A stretch of DNA of 64,000 nucleotides from Marvania coccoides (lineage: Eukaryota > Chlorophyta > Trebouxiophyceae > Chlorellales > Chlorellaceae). The stretch lies in assembly GCA_963854735.1 (NCBI GenBank), contig OY978105.1:1-64000 (forward strand), given 5' to 3'. Shown piece after piece: positions 42,167-54,836 of the stretch (its first letter is position 1; each line of letters opens with the position of its first letter). The notes under the pieces are model-generated. The model made no database searches. It was not told the origin of the DNA and worked only from the letters and a program-made list of their open reading frames with translations. Position numbers and translations under genes: made by a program.

Positions 42167-43626
42167 CTAGTACACGTATCCCTTCTCGTAGACGCGCTCG
42201 CCTGCGTCCTTGGACTCTCCGTCAGCGGTGTACTTGCCAAGCTGCGCCAGGGAGTTGGCCTGGGCGCGGCCGAGGAGCGCCTGCTGGGCGGCCTCGAAGT
42301 TGGCCTCCTCGCCCTTCCAGGTCTTCAGCACGGTGTTCTGCAGCGCGCGGGCGTAGGAGAAGGACACGTGCCAGGGGTTGGGGGTCAGGTTCATGGCGTT
42401 CAGGTTCATGGTGGCCTCCAGCTCGGACTGGCCGCCGGACAGGAACATGATGCCGGGCACAGCGGGGGGCACGCGGCGGCGCAGCATCTTCAGGGTGTAG
42501 TCGGCGACCTCCTCGGCTCCAGCGCGGCGGGGGCACTCGGCACCGGGGGTGACCATGGAGGGCTTGAGCAGGATGCCCTCGAACACGACGTTGTTGTCGG
42601 CCAGGTACTTGAAGGTCTCGGCCCAGGTGGCGGAGGCGACCTCCAGGGTGCGGTCGATGTCGTGGTCTCCATCCAGCAGGATCTCGGGCTCAACAATGGG
42701 CACCAGACCGGCGTTCTGGGCGATGGCGGCGTAGCGGGCCAGGCCGTAGGCGCAGTCACGCACGGCGATGGAGGTGGGGCCGGAGGGGATGGACACCACG
42801 GAGCGCCACTTGGCAAAGCGGGCGCCCTGCTTGTAGTACTCGGCGCAGCGCTGGGCCAGGCCGTCCAGGCCCGCGCACCAGGACTCTCCATTGGAGTTGG
42901 AGAGGGGGTGCAGGCCCTTGTCGACCTTGATGCCGGGCACGATGCCCTGCTCGTTGAGGCAGTCCACCATGGACTTGCCTGAGCGGATGTTCTGGAACAG
43001 GGTCTCCTCGAACATGATGGCGCCGGAGATGTACTGGCCCAGGCCGGGGGTGGTCACCAGCAGCTCGCGGTACACCTGACGGTTCTCGACGGTGTTGTCC
43101 AGGCCGATGGATTCGAGGCGCTTGCCGCAAGTGGCGTTGGACTCGTCCATGGCGAGGATGCCCTTGCCGGCGGAGGCGATCTTCTTCTGCGCTCAGGTGC
43201 GTGGGGAGGGAGGGGGAAAGGGAGAGATGAGAGGGCTGGGCATCAATTGCGAACAAATACTACTCCTCCACCCCCCATCAAGATCGAAGCAAACAGGCGA
43301 ACCAAAAAGGGGTAGAAAAACAAAGCACATTGTGCCACATTGGGCACCGCAGTAGTGTTAGAGGACAATGCGAGTGGTGGGTGGCGACGCAAACGGGGGA
43401 ATTTGCGGGGGTTGGTGAAGATAAGCTGCTGATGAGATGTGGTGAAAAAGGAGCCGCCCGCCCCACACATTGCCGCAGCACTGCAGCTATATTTACTTAC
43501 CGCGGTCTCGATGAGCTCGGCGTCGTAGGGGCCGGCGCGCACGGCCACGGAGCGGCGAGCGGGGCGAGATGAGACGGTGGTCTGGGCAAAGCCCGTCGCC
43601 TTGGCGAACTGAGTCATAGCGGCCAT
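42167..43626 (-). CDS. FBA: Fructose-bisphosphate aldolase, class I, plastid
   Basis: Two exons (43626-43501, 43186-42167) give 381 residues. The first about 32 residues (MAAMTQFAKATGFAQTTVSS and on, ending near SVAVRAG) form a transit peptide. The catalytic domain has KKIASAGKGILAMDESNATC, GIVPGIKVDKGL, the Lys of KWRSVVSIP, PEILLDGDHD and the Schiff-base Lys in FEGILLKPSMVTPG. GIMFLSGGQSELEAT and the C-terminal tail ending in Tyr (EKGYVY) complete the class I features. It joins triose phosphates to fructose 1,6-bisphosphate in the Calvin cycle. Its intron is about 314 bases, long for this region. Base use is strongly GC at third positions, fitting high expression. Confidence 0.96.
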
Positions 43627-44789
43627 TGCTACTGGTTCCACCTTTAAAAGCAATTGATGGAAAAAGGGGAGAACACTCGGTGTGTGCGAATTTAGCCTAG
43701 GGCTGATGCCAGCATACTTTCTAGTTCAGCACCAGCCATTTTGCGCCCACAGGCAGGCATGCGTGACAGCATGGCTCCCTCTAGTACAGCATCCATGGTG
43801 GTCAGCAAGAGGGTCAAGAGGAGGGAGAATTCTTCTTGACAAAGACACAGCAGTAGAGCGGGGACTACTTTGAAAACACCTGGTCTGAGACTTGCTTCTT
43901 CGTATTCCCGGTAAACACTGAGAGGAATAAAGAACGTCACGCTCTCCCACGCCCCGATTTATTCGGATGGAACAATTACGTTGGTGATTCGTGCACACCG
44001 AGTATAGAATATCAGTATTAGTCTTGAATTTGGAACTTGCTTTATATAGTCCCGTCGGCGCAAACCAAACCTCCCGAAGAATGCTGCGTAAAGAACGGCT
44101 CTCTTTCGGTAATTCAAACAGGTAGCTTTATACTGCCTCGTAATTTCCCCTGCATGTTTCTCTTCTTTTACCTCTCAATTTGTCCCTCGCAGCAAAGCCC
44201 GCCCGCCCGCTGCCACTCCCCCATGCAAGCTGGTCAATGCCGTTGCCAGAGATCATCACTGCAATACGACGTGTCTGTTTGATAGCCTACCAGTAATAAT
44301 TTGATATGTTACATTTGTTGCCGTTGACTGTTTTTGTTTTTGCGTTGCCAGACATTTGACACATCATGATGACATTCCCTCAGGGACGCACGCCACGGAA
44401 CACAGCAAGGTGCCCCAAGGAGGAGGAGGAGGAGGAGGAGGAGGAAAAGAAGAAGAATAATAAGAAAGGGGGGAAGGACAAAAGGAAGAAAGGGAAAAAT
44501 GGAATAAAAAAAATCAAATATAGTTGGGAGTTGGGAGAGTAGTATATACGGACGGCATTGTTGATGTTGTTCTTTTAAGACTGGGGACACAATACCACGA
44601 GTGTTGGTGCGGTCCAAAATGAGAAGAAAACGACAGAAGAAGGAGGAAAGGAGACGGGGTCAAAAGGTCGGACGATGAAAAGAAAGCCACCATGGCAGCA
44701 GCATTGAAATAATTAAAAGCTGTACACGCAGACAAACGCAGTCGGGTCCTCTGTGTCTTCTTTCTTTCTTTAGCTTCGCTTTTGCACTA
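43627..44789. promoter_or_regulatory. Spacer with aldolase promoter and PSY 3' region
   Basis: 1,163 bases between two minus-strand genes. It holds the aldolase promoter at its high-coordinate side and a (GGA)n microsatellite at 44418-44444. Short frames at 43692-43940 and 44309-44617 have no domains. No RNA gene is recognised. Confidence 0.5.
44418..44444. repeat. (GGA)n microsatellite
   Basis: About nine GGA units lie in the spacer upstream of the aldolase start and downstream of the PSY stop, followed by A/G-rich sequence to 44480. Confidence 0.8.
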
Positions 44790-46180
44790 CTAGAGCAGCC
44801 CCGTGGACGACGTTTTGCGGTTCTGCGCCTCCAGGTCCAGCGCTGCCAGCCCAGGCATGCGGGCCATCATGAAGGCAGCGGGCAGGCTCGACAGCTTGCG
44901 CCACTTGGGCACGTACGCTCGCTTGGTGAAGTTGTTGTAGCCGTTTGCCTCGATGCCGTCCAGGATCTGTCGGTACAGCACCAGCGCACTCCACACCGGC
45001 CACCGCGCGTCCTTGTCCAGCAGATTCACCCCAGCTTCCGCCTCTGCAAAGATCTTGCGTGCGCGCGCGATCTGGAACTTCATGAACGCCTGCCAGCGGT
45101 CGTCGATCTTGCCGGTGGTGGGCGCAAACATGCCGCGCAGAACATCGTCCTCGCCGATGCCGTACGCCGCCAGCTCGTCCAGCGGCAGGTACACGCGAGA
45201 CCGGGTGGTGGCGTCCTCGCCCACGTCCCTCAGGATGTTGGTCAGCTGGTTGGCTGTGCCCAGCGCCAGTGCCGCTCGGTACACCGGCTCAAGGGGGCCG
45301 CTGTAGGAGGAGTCGACGCCCATGATGGGGGTGGACATCAACGCCACGGTGCCGGCCACGCGGTAGCAGTACTCATACAGCTCATCATAGTTCTCGTACC
45401 TGGCCTTGAACAGGTCCATCCGCATGCCGCCAATCATGTCACGGAACGGCTGAATGTCCACCGGGAAACGGGACACGGTGTCGGTCAGCGCTGCGTCAAG
45501 GGCGTCGTAGGGTCGCCCCTCGAACGCCGCCTCCAGCCGCTCCTCCCACCTGTCCAGCGCAGCGGGAGTGATGCGTGAGGCGTTGGGGCCGTCCACCAGC
45601 TCATCAGTGCGGCGGCACCACACGTAAATGGCCCACACGGCGCGCGCTTTCTCGGGGGTCATCAACTGCGTGCCCAGGTAGAAAGTTTTGGCGTACTCCG
45701 AGGTGACGGTGCCGCAGCGCTCGTATGCCGCGTCCAGCAGGGGGCCGCTCCAGCGGTGGGGGATGGCGCGGCCGCTGGGGAACGCCTCCTGCAGCTCGAT
45801 CTGCTTGCGCAGCGCAAACTCCTCGATCTCGTGGCCCTTTTGGAGGGGCGCAGCGGGGGCTGTGGCTGTGGCGGTGGAGGATGAGAGCGGTGCAGCGGCA
45901 GAAGAGGGAGGTGGCGAAGGGGTGTTCATGGGGGACGAAGACGATGAAGAGGAAGAGGCTTTGCCCCCAAACGTGGCGGTATTAGAGACCAGCGGAACCT
46001 GTTGTTCAAGGCAACGAAGAGTGAAAAATGGTGGCGGCCAAAAAAAATCCTCCTTTCTAAATACTACAGTCAAAAGCCAGGGCTTACCCTGCAGTGCCGC
46101 ATGTTGGGCCGCTGGCGCATTTGCCTGGGCAGCTGCGACGCCGGCCCCAGCCCAAGGTGAAGCTCTGGCAGAACTACCAT
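44790..46180 (-). CDS. PSY: Phytoene synthase, plastid
   Basis: Two exons (46180-46088, 45998-44790) give 433 residues. A transit region of about 100 residues ([20 protein letters not shown] and on) has a Ser run and Pro/Ala-rich stretches. The catalytic domain starts near [18 protein letters not shown]. The first Asp-rich motif is [15 protein letters not shown], the second is [15 protein letters not shown]; both bind Mg-diphosphate. [20 protein letters not shown] and [20 protein letters not shown] are further family marks. It condenses two geranylgeranyl diphosphates to phytoene, the first committed carotenoid step. The product supports the antenna proteins encoded nearby. C-terminal residues beyond [11 protein letters not shown] are variable. 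Confidence 0.96.
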
Positions 46181-47066
46181 CTTCCCAAAATTCTAAAAAA
46201 AAAAAAAAAAAAATCCCACCCCGCGCGGCTAGCTAGCAATCCTGGCAGATGTGGTAAAATGTGCTATGCCACACCAGCTGTAATCACTTCCTTCGCAGCT
46301 GATCCGAACAGGTAGCCCAAGCGCTTTTGTTGGTTTGAAGAGCAAGTGTTGATCAAAACCTGCGGTTTGGCGTCAGATTAAGTACGAATAATAGTAAAGA
46401 CGCGATTTATGGAGCCAGATGGCGGAATGTGCTATCTGGGTGCAGTTCAATGATTTTATTTTGCGATTGAAAACGCGAAAAGGTGGCTATTAATGCCTGC
46501 AACTTGACGCATTTCTCACCTTTGTTCATAAATTAATGAAAAATAATATAAATGTACGGCGAATTTGACGAACGAAAGCTGATGCACTTTATCTAATTAC
46601 CTCTTGCGCTCTGGGCCGTGTCTTCTCCCCCTGCGGGAAGCAGGTCCGCCAGCACCCCAGAGCTGCACTGCTGGCACGGCCCTCACGAGCTTTGCCTGGG
46701 ATGCTGCCGCGTGGAGGTGGCAGCTCATGCAGGCAGGCAAACGTGTGTGGTTTGTCCTCGTTTCCGCCACCGCCACTGCCGTTGCGCAAATTAAATTTCA
46801 TTACCAGGAGGAGGCATGAAGAATGAAAATTAAGATGAAGAACAATAATTGCAGCAGCTACAGAAAAAAATGACGAATAAGAAGAAACAGGGAGGTGGAG
46901 CAGGCACAAAATGGGGGAAAAGAAAAAAAGAAAAAAATGAAGGAAAACCGAGGCAAATGATGGGACAAAATTCTGCAAAAAAAATAAAGCAAAAAAAACA
47001 AAAAGGAATCTAGAACAGAAAGGAATATGTGCCCATTATGTGAGGTGGTTTCTGTGAATTGTTTCA
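46181..47066. other. Spacer with PSY promoter and a GC-rich island
   Basis: 886 bases. Most is AT-rich, with A-rich tracts at 46196-46214 and 46860-47000. A GC-rich island at about 46600-46800 is open on the minus strand and listed separately. No known RNA is seen. Confidence 0.5.
46589..46801 (-). CDS. Possible small gene in a GC island
   Basis: A minus-strand ATG at 46801 opens 70 codons (MKFNLRNGSGGGGNEDKPHT and on) to a stop at 46589. The sequence is GC-rich like exons and sits in AT-rich spacer. A GTAATT near its end (CAAGAG|GTAATT) could be a 5' splice site to an unseen exon. The product is basic and Gly/Pro-rich with no domain. It may be a real short exon, an RNA, or chance. Confidence 0.25.
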   Translation of the reverse strand: MKFNLRNGSGGGGNEDKPHTFACLHELPPPRGSIPGKAREGRASSAALGCWRTCFPQGEKTRPRAQEVIR

Positions 47067-50000
47067 CTACAGCGCCGCTTCCATGGGGTCCTCTGCTGCG
47101 GCACGCCTGTCCACTGCCTCCCGCTCTGCCGTCTTCACTCGCTCCTTCAAGAACCGCAGCAGCAGCGAGAACGCGGGGTCTTGCTGGTCGGCTGGCTTGC
47201 ACACGCTTATGTGATCATGCGAATCCAATACAACGAACTCTCCGTACCCCGGGTAGGCGCTCTCATGCGGCACAATATGGGTCGAAACGTACGATAGCTG
47301 AGTAGGCAGTCCCTCCGAAAAAGAAAGCACGGGCAGCCCCGCGCGCGCCATCGCCCGCACCGCCTCGTTCAGCGCCTCAACCCTGGGCCCAGTCGTCAAA
47401 TGCTCCACCGCCCTGGCCGGAGCAGCGCCAAGGTAGCGCAGAGTCCACCCCCAGTCAGCCAGACGGCTGCCAGCATGCGGCACCGAGTAAAACACAACCC
47501 CTGCCGAGGCGGAAGAGAGTTTTTTCTGCGCCTGGGTGCCCCCCGGATGGCGCCCCCTGGCCAGGATCTCTTTCACCACCATGCCCCCCATTGAGTGGGT
47601 GATGAACACCACGGGGCGCTCGCCCACCCCCGCTGCTGCCAGCTTCGCTGCCACTTGCTCTGCGGTGTGTGGAAATGGCAGGCTCTCGCCCTCCCAGCCG
47701 CTGGCCGGCGCAGCGTACTCAGCGCTCAACAGGCGCACCTGCAACGAGTTTAAACCACAGAGAGATTTTCGTTGGCAAGTTGATACTTTTTTTTTAAACA
47801 TAGAAATGAGAGTTTTTATCTGGAAATCAAAAAGAAGGAAGTGTTCTTTGGGGTGCATGAACACATTCACTGTTTTTTTTTGTTTTTTGTTTTTTCGTCC
47901 CTCTTCTCACCCTGCGTCCCAGTGCTGGGGCCAGCCACGAGGTGGGCCAGCACACGCTGCTGTCAAGCGCTTCTCTAGCAGCGCCTCCCGCCATGACTCC
48001 CTCCCTGCGCCACGTGGCAAACGCGCCGCCACGGATGCCGTGCACAAAAACGACGTCCAGCACAGGCGCATCTGCACAGAGAATACACGATGAAGATCAA
48101 GCATAAAGATGGTGGCGATACGATTTCCCCCTGGACACAGGTACCCACTCCATCACCAATTATTGCATCCACAGGCTCGCTCACCCTGCGACTGGTCTGC
48201 GATGCCTCGCCTAGCTAGGGCCTCGTGGTGGGGGGCCATGGGTTCAAACAGGTGGATGCCGTCCTGCAGCACCAGGCGCTCGGAGGGAGGCACGCGCTGG
48301 AAGGTGCCTGCCAGCCCAGCCACCACTGCCGCTGCCTCCAACCCGGTCTGCTTGACAGCCTGCAGCGCCGCCTCAAGGGGGCTCTCGGGCGCATCAGACT
48401 CTGCGCCTCCATCATTTTCATCGGCATAGTCTTCCCCCAGCACCCCTGCGCCTGGCGTTTTGATGGACAGCGGCAGCAGCGGCGGCAGCGCAGGCAGCGC
48501 TGGGTCTTCGGCCGTTGCCGCCGCGGACTCCACGTTGAGCAGTGCCTTGGCGGTGCAGCTGGACACTTTGCAGTCTGAGGAGGAGCTCATGCGGTGCAGC
48601 CACCGCAGCCAGCCTCTGTCTGCGGCCACAGCGGCTGCGCCAGACACGTCAACACTCAGCAAGGCAACCAGGCGGCTGGCCTGGCGAAGCACAGCCAGTG
48701 GGAGCTCTCCACCCCCCAAGGCCTCTTCATACCTCGCCAGCTCCCCAGCAGCCTCTTTGCGGGTGGTTTCCTGCTGGTGCCGCTCCATTGCGGTTTTCAA
48801 GTGGGCAGCTGCCTCGGACGATGCCGCAGCTGCGCTGAAGATGGCCTGAAGCTCGTCGCCGCTGTGGTCTATTGCCAGGCGACGCAGCAGGCGTAGCACG
48901 CCAGCGCGCACAAGCCACTCCCGCCGGGTGCCCTCCCCTGCTGCCAGCGCGCACAGCACCTTGAGAGACTGCGTCAGCGCACGGTCTGCCACCTCCATAT
49001 CAACCACCGCCGCTACTGCGAAGTAGGCGGCTACCGCGGCGGGGCTGAGCGCGTCCTCGGCAGAAGGCGGGGGCTCAGTGTACACGCCTGAAAGGAAAGG
49101 TAAATGTAGGTAGTAGGTAGTAATGAGTAACAGAGAAGAGAAAAGGGTAATCAGGAGACCAGAAGATAAATGAGAAGACGCGATAAATTTAGCATTTATA
49201 AAGAAAATGAACAAAAAAATCCCCAAACTCGCCCACGCGTCCCGACGCCTCCAGCAGGTCGGCAGCCACGGAGCGGGCGTAGGCAGGGCCCACGTCCGCC
49301 GCATTCACATACAGCGCCAGCTCGGAGTCAGAGCGGGTGACCCCTCCTGCGGCTGCCTGCTCCTCTTCAGCCTGTTGAGAAGGATTCACACCTCCGCCAG
49401 CCCAGCCAGGCAACCAGTAGGTCCAGCTGGAGCGCGTAGCTCCATCGGCAGCGTCTTGGGGTGCCTGGGGTATGGGAAATGACAGCGCTGGGTCTGCCGC
49501 CTGTGTGGTAGCTGAAGCAGCTGCAGAGGCAGTATCGCCATCGCTGCTGCCACGCCTCCACCACATCGTGGGGCTCCACCACCACGAGTACCCAGCAGGC
49601 TCAGCAGCCTCTGCCGCATTCTTATCAGCTGCAGATGCAGCGCCGCCACCACCGCCATCGCTGCCACCAGCTTTGGCGCGCCGTGCCTGCGCCTCCTGTG
49701 CCTTGATCGACAGTCGAATGATGAGCTCTGCCAGCCAGGTGTGCGCTACCTGCATGCCCAGCACCCCTTGCCCTGCTGACAGCGAACTCAGAGCTTCAAC
49801 AAAAGCGACACGCTCCTCGTCAGATGCGGCACCCACAACAGACTTTGCATCTTTTTTGCTGCCACCGCTGCGTTCTGCAGCGTCGCAGGCGGTAGTGAGC
49901 CACCCCAGCAGCGTTTCTGCCCAGCTGGCCCTCTCGTCTGGCGGCAGCAAAACTTTAGGTCCCTGCGCCAGGGCCTGCACGGTGGCCGCAGCAGCGCACC

Positions 50001-51346
50001 GCATGGGGCCTCGCTCTTGCAGGGGCACAGCCTTGGAGGAGATGGCAGCCACGGCCGACTTTTTTGCAGCAGCAGCCTCCACCTTTCTTGCTTTTGACAG
50101 CGCTTTCGTCGGTGCAGCAGCGGCGCTGGTGGCGTCCGCGAGGCTGTGCAGCAGCGGCAGCGCCGACTGGTGCATCAGCTCGGTGGGCAGCTCCACGCCT
50201 CGCTGCAGGCACGCAGAAAACGCTGCCAGCGATGATCTCGCCAACGCCCACTGCCCGTCCCCCGCAGCGTCCGCCGCCATGCACAGCAACGGGTAAAGCC
50301 ACGCCTGCATTCGCAGCATGGGCAGCTTGGCGCCTGGCGCTTCCCTGGCCAGCGCCCCCATCAAAGCTGCAATCTCCGCTTGCACTCGCGTTTGAACCGA
50401 AGGTAGAGACCCCGCAACCTCGCCCAGCCGCTGCCCCAACGTGGCTGGAGCCGTGTCCAGCACCGCGGCTGCCCCTCCTGGCCCCCTGCACCACAGCCGC
50501 AGCAGCAGCAGCGCCAGCTCGCGACGGGGCGCCCTTTGCCTGGGCAGCACCGCGGCATGCACAGCAGACGCCACGTCGGTGGGTGACGGCCGCATCGATG
50601 AACACGCGCACGTAGAATTAGGCTGCAGCAGGTCCTCGTCAGCCAAGCTGCGCAGCGTGCTCAGCGTCGCTTTTTCTACCTCTGGCGAATGCGCAGCCAG
50701 GGCCAGCAGCGCTGTGGCGGTGTGGGGGCGGGTCAGTAGCGCCAGCGCGGAGTCAGAGTGGCCCAGCGCCGCGACAACGAACCTCGATGCGGCAGTGAAA
50801 GCGGGAGAGGCCGGCTGGGCTGCTGCCGCTGCCACCAACACATCGTGCACAGCCCAGTGGCCAGCCAGGCGCCGCGTCAAAGCTTCCTCTGGGTCTTCAG
50901 CTGCCGTGCGCGCCGCTAGGTCCCCCAGAGCGCACGATAAAATCTCCACTCCAGTGCCAGCGGTCGGCAAATTCTCATCGCTGCTGCAGCTGCTGGGTTT
51001 GTTTGCTTCGCGGCGTTGGTGCCACGCTGCGCGCAGCGACTTGAGCACAGTGGTCACGTCGTGCGCCGTTCTCAACGCGCCGTCCATAATGCCCTGAGTA
51101 GTAGGAATAATGGTGTAGGCAAAGTAAGTTGAGAAACGTTGGATTCGTACCATGAAGCGCCAAGCTACTTGCCTTGGTGATGTCGTCTTCACCCAGCCGC
51201 ACCCCATGCTTGTCTCGCTCTGCGCTTTCCCCATCGATGCCGCTCCTGAAGCGAATGACGGTCGCTCCCCCCGCCGCCGCACCCAGCCCAGCAAGGGCAA
51301 GCAACTTCTTCATGCCCCCGCCGGCAGCCAAGGTGGCAAGCTTCAT
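47067..51346 (-). CDS. SERAC1-like protein: helical repeat region plus alpha/beta-hydrolase
   Basis: Five exons (51346-51173, 51093-49233, 49087-48185, 48071-47911, 47738-47067) join in phase to about 1,256 residues. The N-terminus (MKLATLAAGGGMKKLLALAG) could be an organelle signal or anchor. A long helical region of HEAT/armadillo type covers about residues 80-920, rich in Ala and Leu, with Ser/Gly/Trp-rich linkers. The C-terminal third is a SERAC1-type lipase: DVVFVHGIRGGAFATWRREG gives the oxyanion strand, and FITHSMGGMVVKE holds the nucleophile Ser (GHSMGG type, here THSMGG). YSVPHAGSRLAD follows, and DSHDHISVCKP supplies the acid and His. SERAC1 is involved in phospholipid remodelling at mitochondria-ER contacts in animals; plant and algal relatives are less known. 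Intron 1 uses a GC donor (AAG|GCAAGT), and intron 2 probably GCGAGT. Confidence 0.85.
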
Positions 51347-52160
51347 TGTGAACAGCTTTGCGAGCTCGCCGGTTGTCTTGCCGAACTAACAGAGGGCCCA
51401 AGAGGCGACATTCTAAAATATTTCAAATCATATTTCATTCCGAACCGCAGTCAATAGATGTCCCTAGGTCTTGACGATCCACATTTCATTTCACAGGGGC
51501 ATTTTGATTTGATCAAGGTCCGGAATCAGGCGGAACGCACGCAAACATTCTTGAATTTGTTACATCAAATTTTTGAAAGCATGCCCAGCAGGAGGGGGCG
51601 TCTGCAACCTCCTGCAGGTTTGTGATGGGCATGCAGGTTTGGTTTCTGTGTAAAGTACCCTGCACAAGTCTCGGCCATGACCTGGCTGCGCATCGGGGGA
51701 TGGCAGAGGCAGGTGGTCGAATCTTGCCAAAAGCTGGAGTGTGGGGTGAGGTGCGTCGAGAGTAAGAGTGCTTTCCAGGAGCATGGGCAGCTACTTTCTG
51801 CTCCCAAGCTGCCCGGTTCTGTGCTGCTCAAGAGTCATCTCTGTTCTTTTTAGATTCTGCTTTAACCTTTGGCTGTAAAAATTTAAAGAATTCTTCGTAT
51901 TTAAAGAAGCATTTGCCTTTGTCTAATAAAAGCAAGATAATGGGAACACACAAAAGAATTTAAATCTATGAAACCCTTCATTACAGCATTAAGCATTTAT
52001 CGACTCAAAAGCAGTTGTTATTGGGGGAAGAAGGGTACGCGTTATTAAAAACAAGTTCATACAGAAAGAATTCAGCGGATTCATTCCTTTTTCCTGAGTT
52101 CACTGAACGGGTTATCACTTTTTTCTTCAATCATTACGTAATTTTACTTTCCCATAATAT
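51347..52160. other. Spacer with SERAC1 promoter and possible RNA gene
   Basis: 814 bases between two minus-strand genes. The SERAC1-like gene starts at its left edge and the PRMT1 3' region lies at its right. A GC-rich island at 51577-51851 folds strongly and ends in T5; it is listed as a candidate RNA. The remainder (51852-52160) is AT-rich without features. Confidence 0.5.
51577..51851 (+). ncRNA. Candidate structured RNA with nested stem, pseudoknot and T5 end
   Basis: Two nested perfect helices open the island: GCATGCCC (51579-51586) with GGGCATGC (51627-51634), enclosing GCAGGAGG (51588-51595) with CCTCCTGC (51608-51615) and an 11-base one-sided bulge. Near the end, GGAGCA (51778-51783), GGGCAGCT (51785-51792), TGCTCC (51799-51804) and AGCTGCCC (51807-51814) interleave as an H-type pseudoknot. 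TTTTT follows at 51847-51851, as at a Pol III terminator. The sequence is GC-rich inside AT-rich spacer. No U-snRNA, SRP, RNase P/MRP, telomerase-template or tRNA motif was recognised. Minus-strand frames over it lack domains. Ends and promoter are not defined. Confidence 0.45.
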
Positions 52161-53499
<1,339 letters not shown>

Positions 53500-53823
53500 G
53501 CTGCGTTGAGTGGGTGTGGGGACAGAAACGGTCGGGAGGAGCCTAGGCGAGGGAAATGGGTTGCACGAAGATTCTGATTTGTGTGGCAGCTGTCGAGCTA
53601 ACGGCGACTGGTGGGCGTTAACGGGCGAGTGAGATGCAAAAACAACAACTGCGCACAGCTTCGGCGAGCAACCAGGCTCCTTTGCCTTGAATTTTTGCTT
53701 GAAATTGAAGGAAGAAATTTGCGAATTGTGCATGGTCTCCGACTGCGCTCTTTCTCTCGCCTCTCGCATTCAGGACTCCTTTTCATTGCGGCTATCAACG
53801 CACGAGCGGGCAAATAACACACG
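53500..53823. promoter_or_regulatory. Shared upstream region of PRMT1 and eL29
   Basis: 324 bases between divergent start codons. Moderately GC-rich on the PRMT1 side. Frames here on the minus strand lack domains. No core promoter element is assigned. Confidence 0.5.
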
Positions 53824-54262
53824 ATGGCCAAGTCAAAGGTGGGAGCCGCCACTGCGATTTTCGGAGCACATTGCTTGAATTAAAAAAATGTTTTGGAGAG
53901 AACAGCTGGGTGACGCATATCTATGACTCGTCGATGGTGAATATTTTGTTTGTTGGATTGCAGAATCACACGGCGCACAACCAGTCGTTCAAGGCCCATC
54001 GCAATGGCATCAAGAAGCCTCAGAAGCAGAGGTACTCCAGCCGCAAGGGGTGAGTGACGGCTGAATAGCAAAGCAAAGATATCTGGATCGATAATATGGA
54101 TGGCCGGCGTTTGTGTGCCGTGATTTGTCCCCTTGCCGCTGCCCCCCTACCGCCTCCACCGACTCATTTCTCTCTTTCCCTCTCATTATTTGCAGCATGG
54201 ACCCCAAGTTCTTGCGCAACCAGCGGTTTGCCATGAAGAACATGCCCAAGAAGTCCTCTTAA
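53824..54262 (+). CDS. RPL29: Cytosolic 60S ribosomal protein L29 (eL29)
   Basis: Three short exons (53824-53838, 53964-54049, 54196-54262) give 55 residues. The protein reads [20 protein letters not shown], then [20 protein letters not shown] and [15 protein letters not shown], matching plant and yeast eL29 nearly throughout. eL29 is a small basic protein on the 60S surface near the subunit-joining region. The first exon is only five codons, so simple open-frame searches miss it. TGTAA lies 33 bases after the stop. Confidence 0.97.
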
Positions 54263-54836
54263 ACGCCCTACTTTGGCTGAAACAATAATGAAATTGTAAC
54301 ATACCCGTTCTTGACGCCACAGTCGTATTTGGAGGAGGAGGAGAGAAGGAGGAGTGGAGGGTGGGTAGAGAGGAACTGCGTGGTGGCGTGAAACTCGCTG
54401 GGGCGGACCGAATAGTGGGCAGACAGCCCTTTTGGAAGGGGTTGGAAATATTATATCGGCGTTGGGCAGAAATGTGTGAGGGAAACACTCAGCAGGGGGG
54501 GCAGCTGCCATGGATCTTCACGCTTGGCAGCACAGCATTCGACATCCACTTCCACGTCCAGCGCAGCCAAACAAACTCAAAAATTCTCTCTCCAGCTTTA
54601 GCTTGCATGCTGTGACTCTCACAGCAGAGGGCAAAAGAAGGGCGGCGCAATCTCTCTTCCGAAACAACCCCAGGCCGACCTATGCTTCCGTCCTCTGGAT
54701 TTTATTGGAATTTCAATTGCACGCAGCGCGGCATCGAGCAGCGTAGAGGAATTTGACGGCCCGCTTCGAAAACTTGCTGCACAAAACATATATTTCCGCT
54801 TTTAATTTTCAATTCCCGCATATTAAAAATCGAAAG
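54263..54836. other. Spacer between eL29 and dyskerin genes
   Basis: 574 bases on the way to the dyskerin promoter, both genes on the + strand. Frames on either strand lack domains. No snoRNA signature pair (C/D or H/ACA boxes with stems) could be fixed. Confidence 0.5.
54295..54299 (+). terminator. UGUAA poly(A) signal of eL29
   Basis: TGTAA lies 33 bases after the eL29 stop. Confidence 0.6.

Noticed and set aside
51577..51851. Telomerase RNA, considered because of the pseudoknot and nearby telomere genes
   Set aside because: No template-like CTAAACCCTAA (or its complement) occurs in or near the island.
51577..51851. Minus-strand protein frame of 88 codons over the same island
   Set aside because: No domain, no splice partner; the perfect nested and interleaved pairings are better explained by RNA structure.
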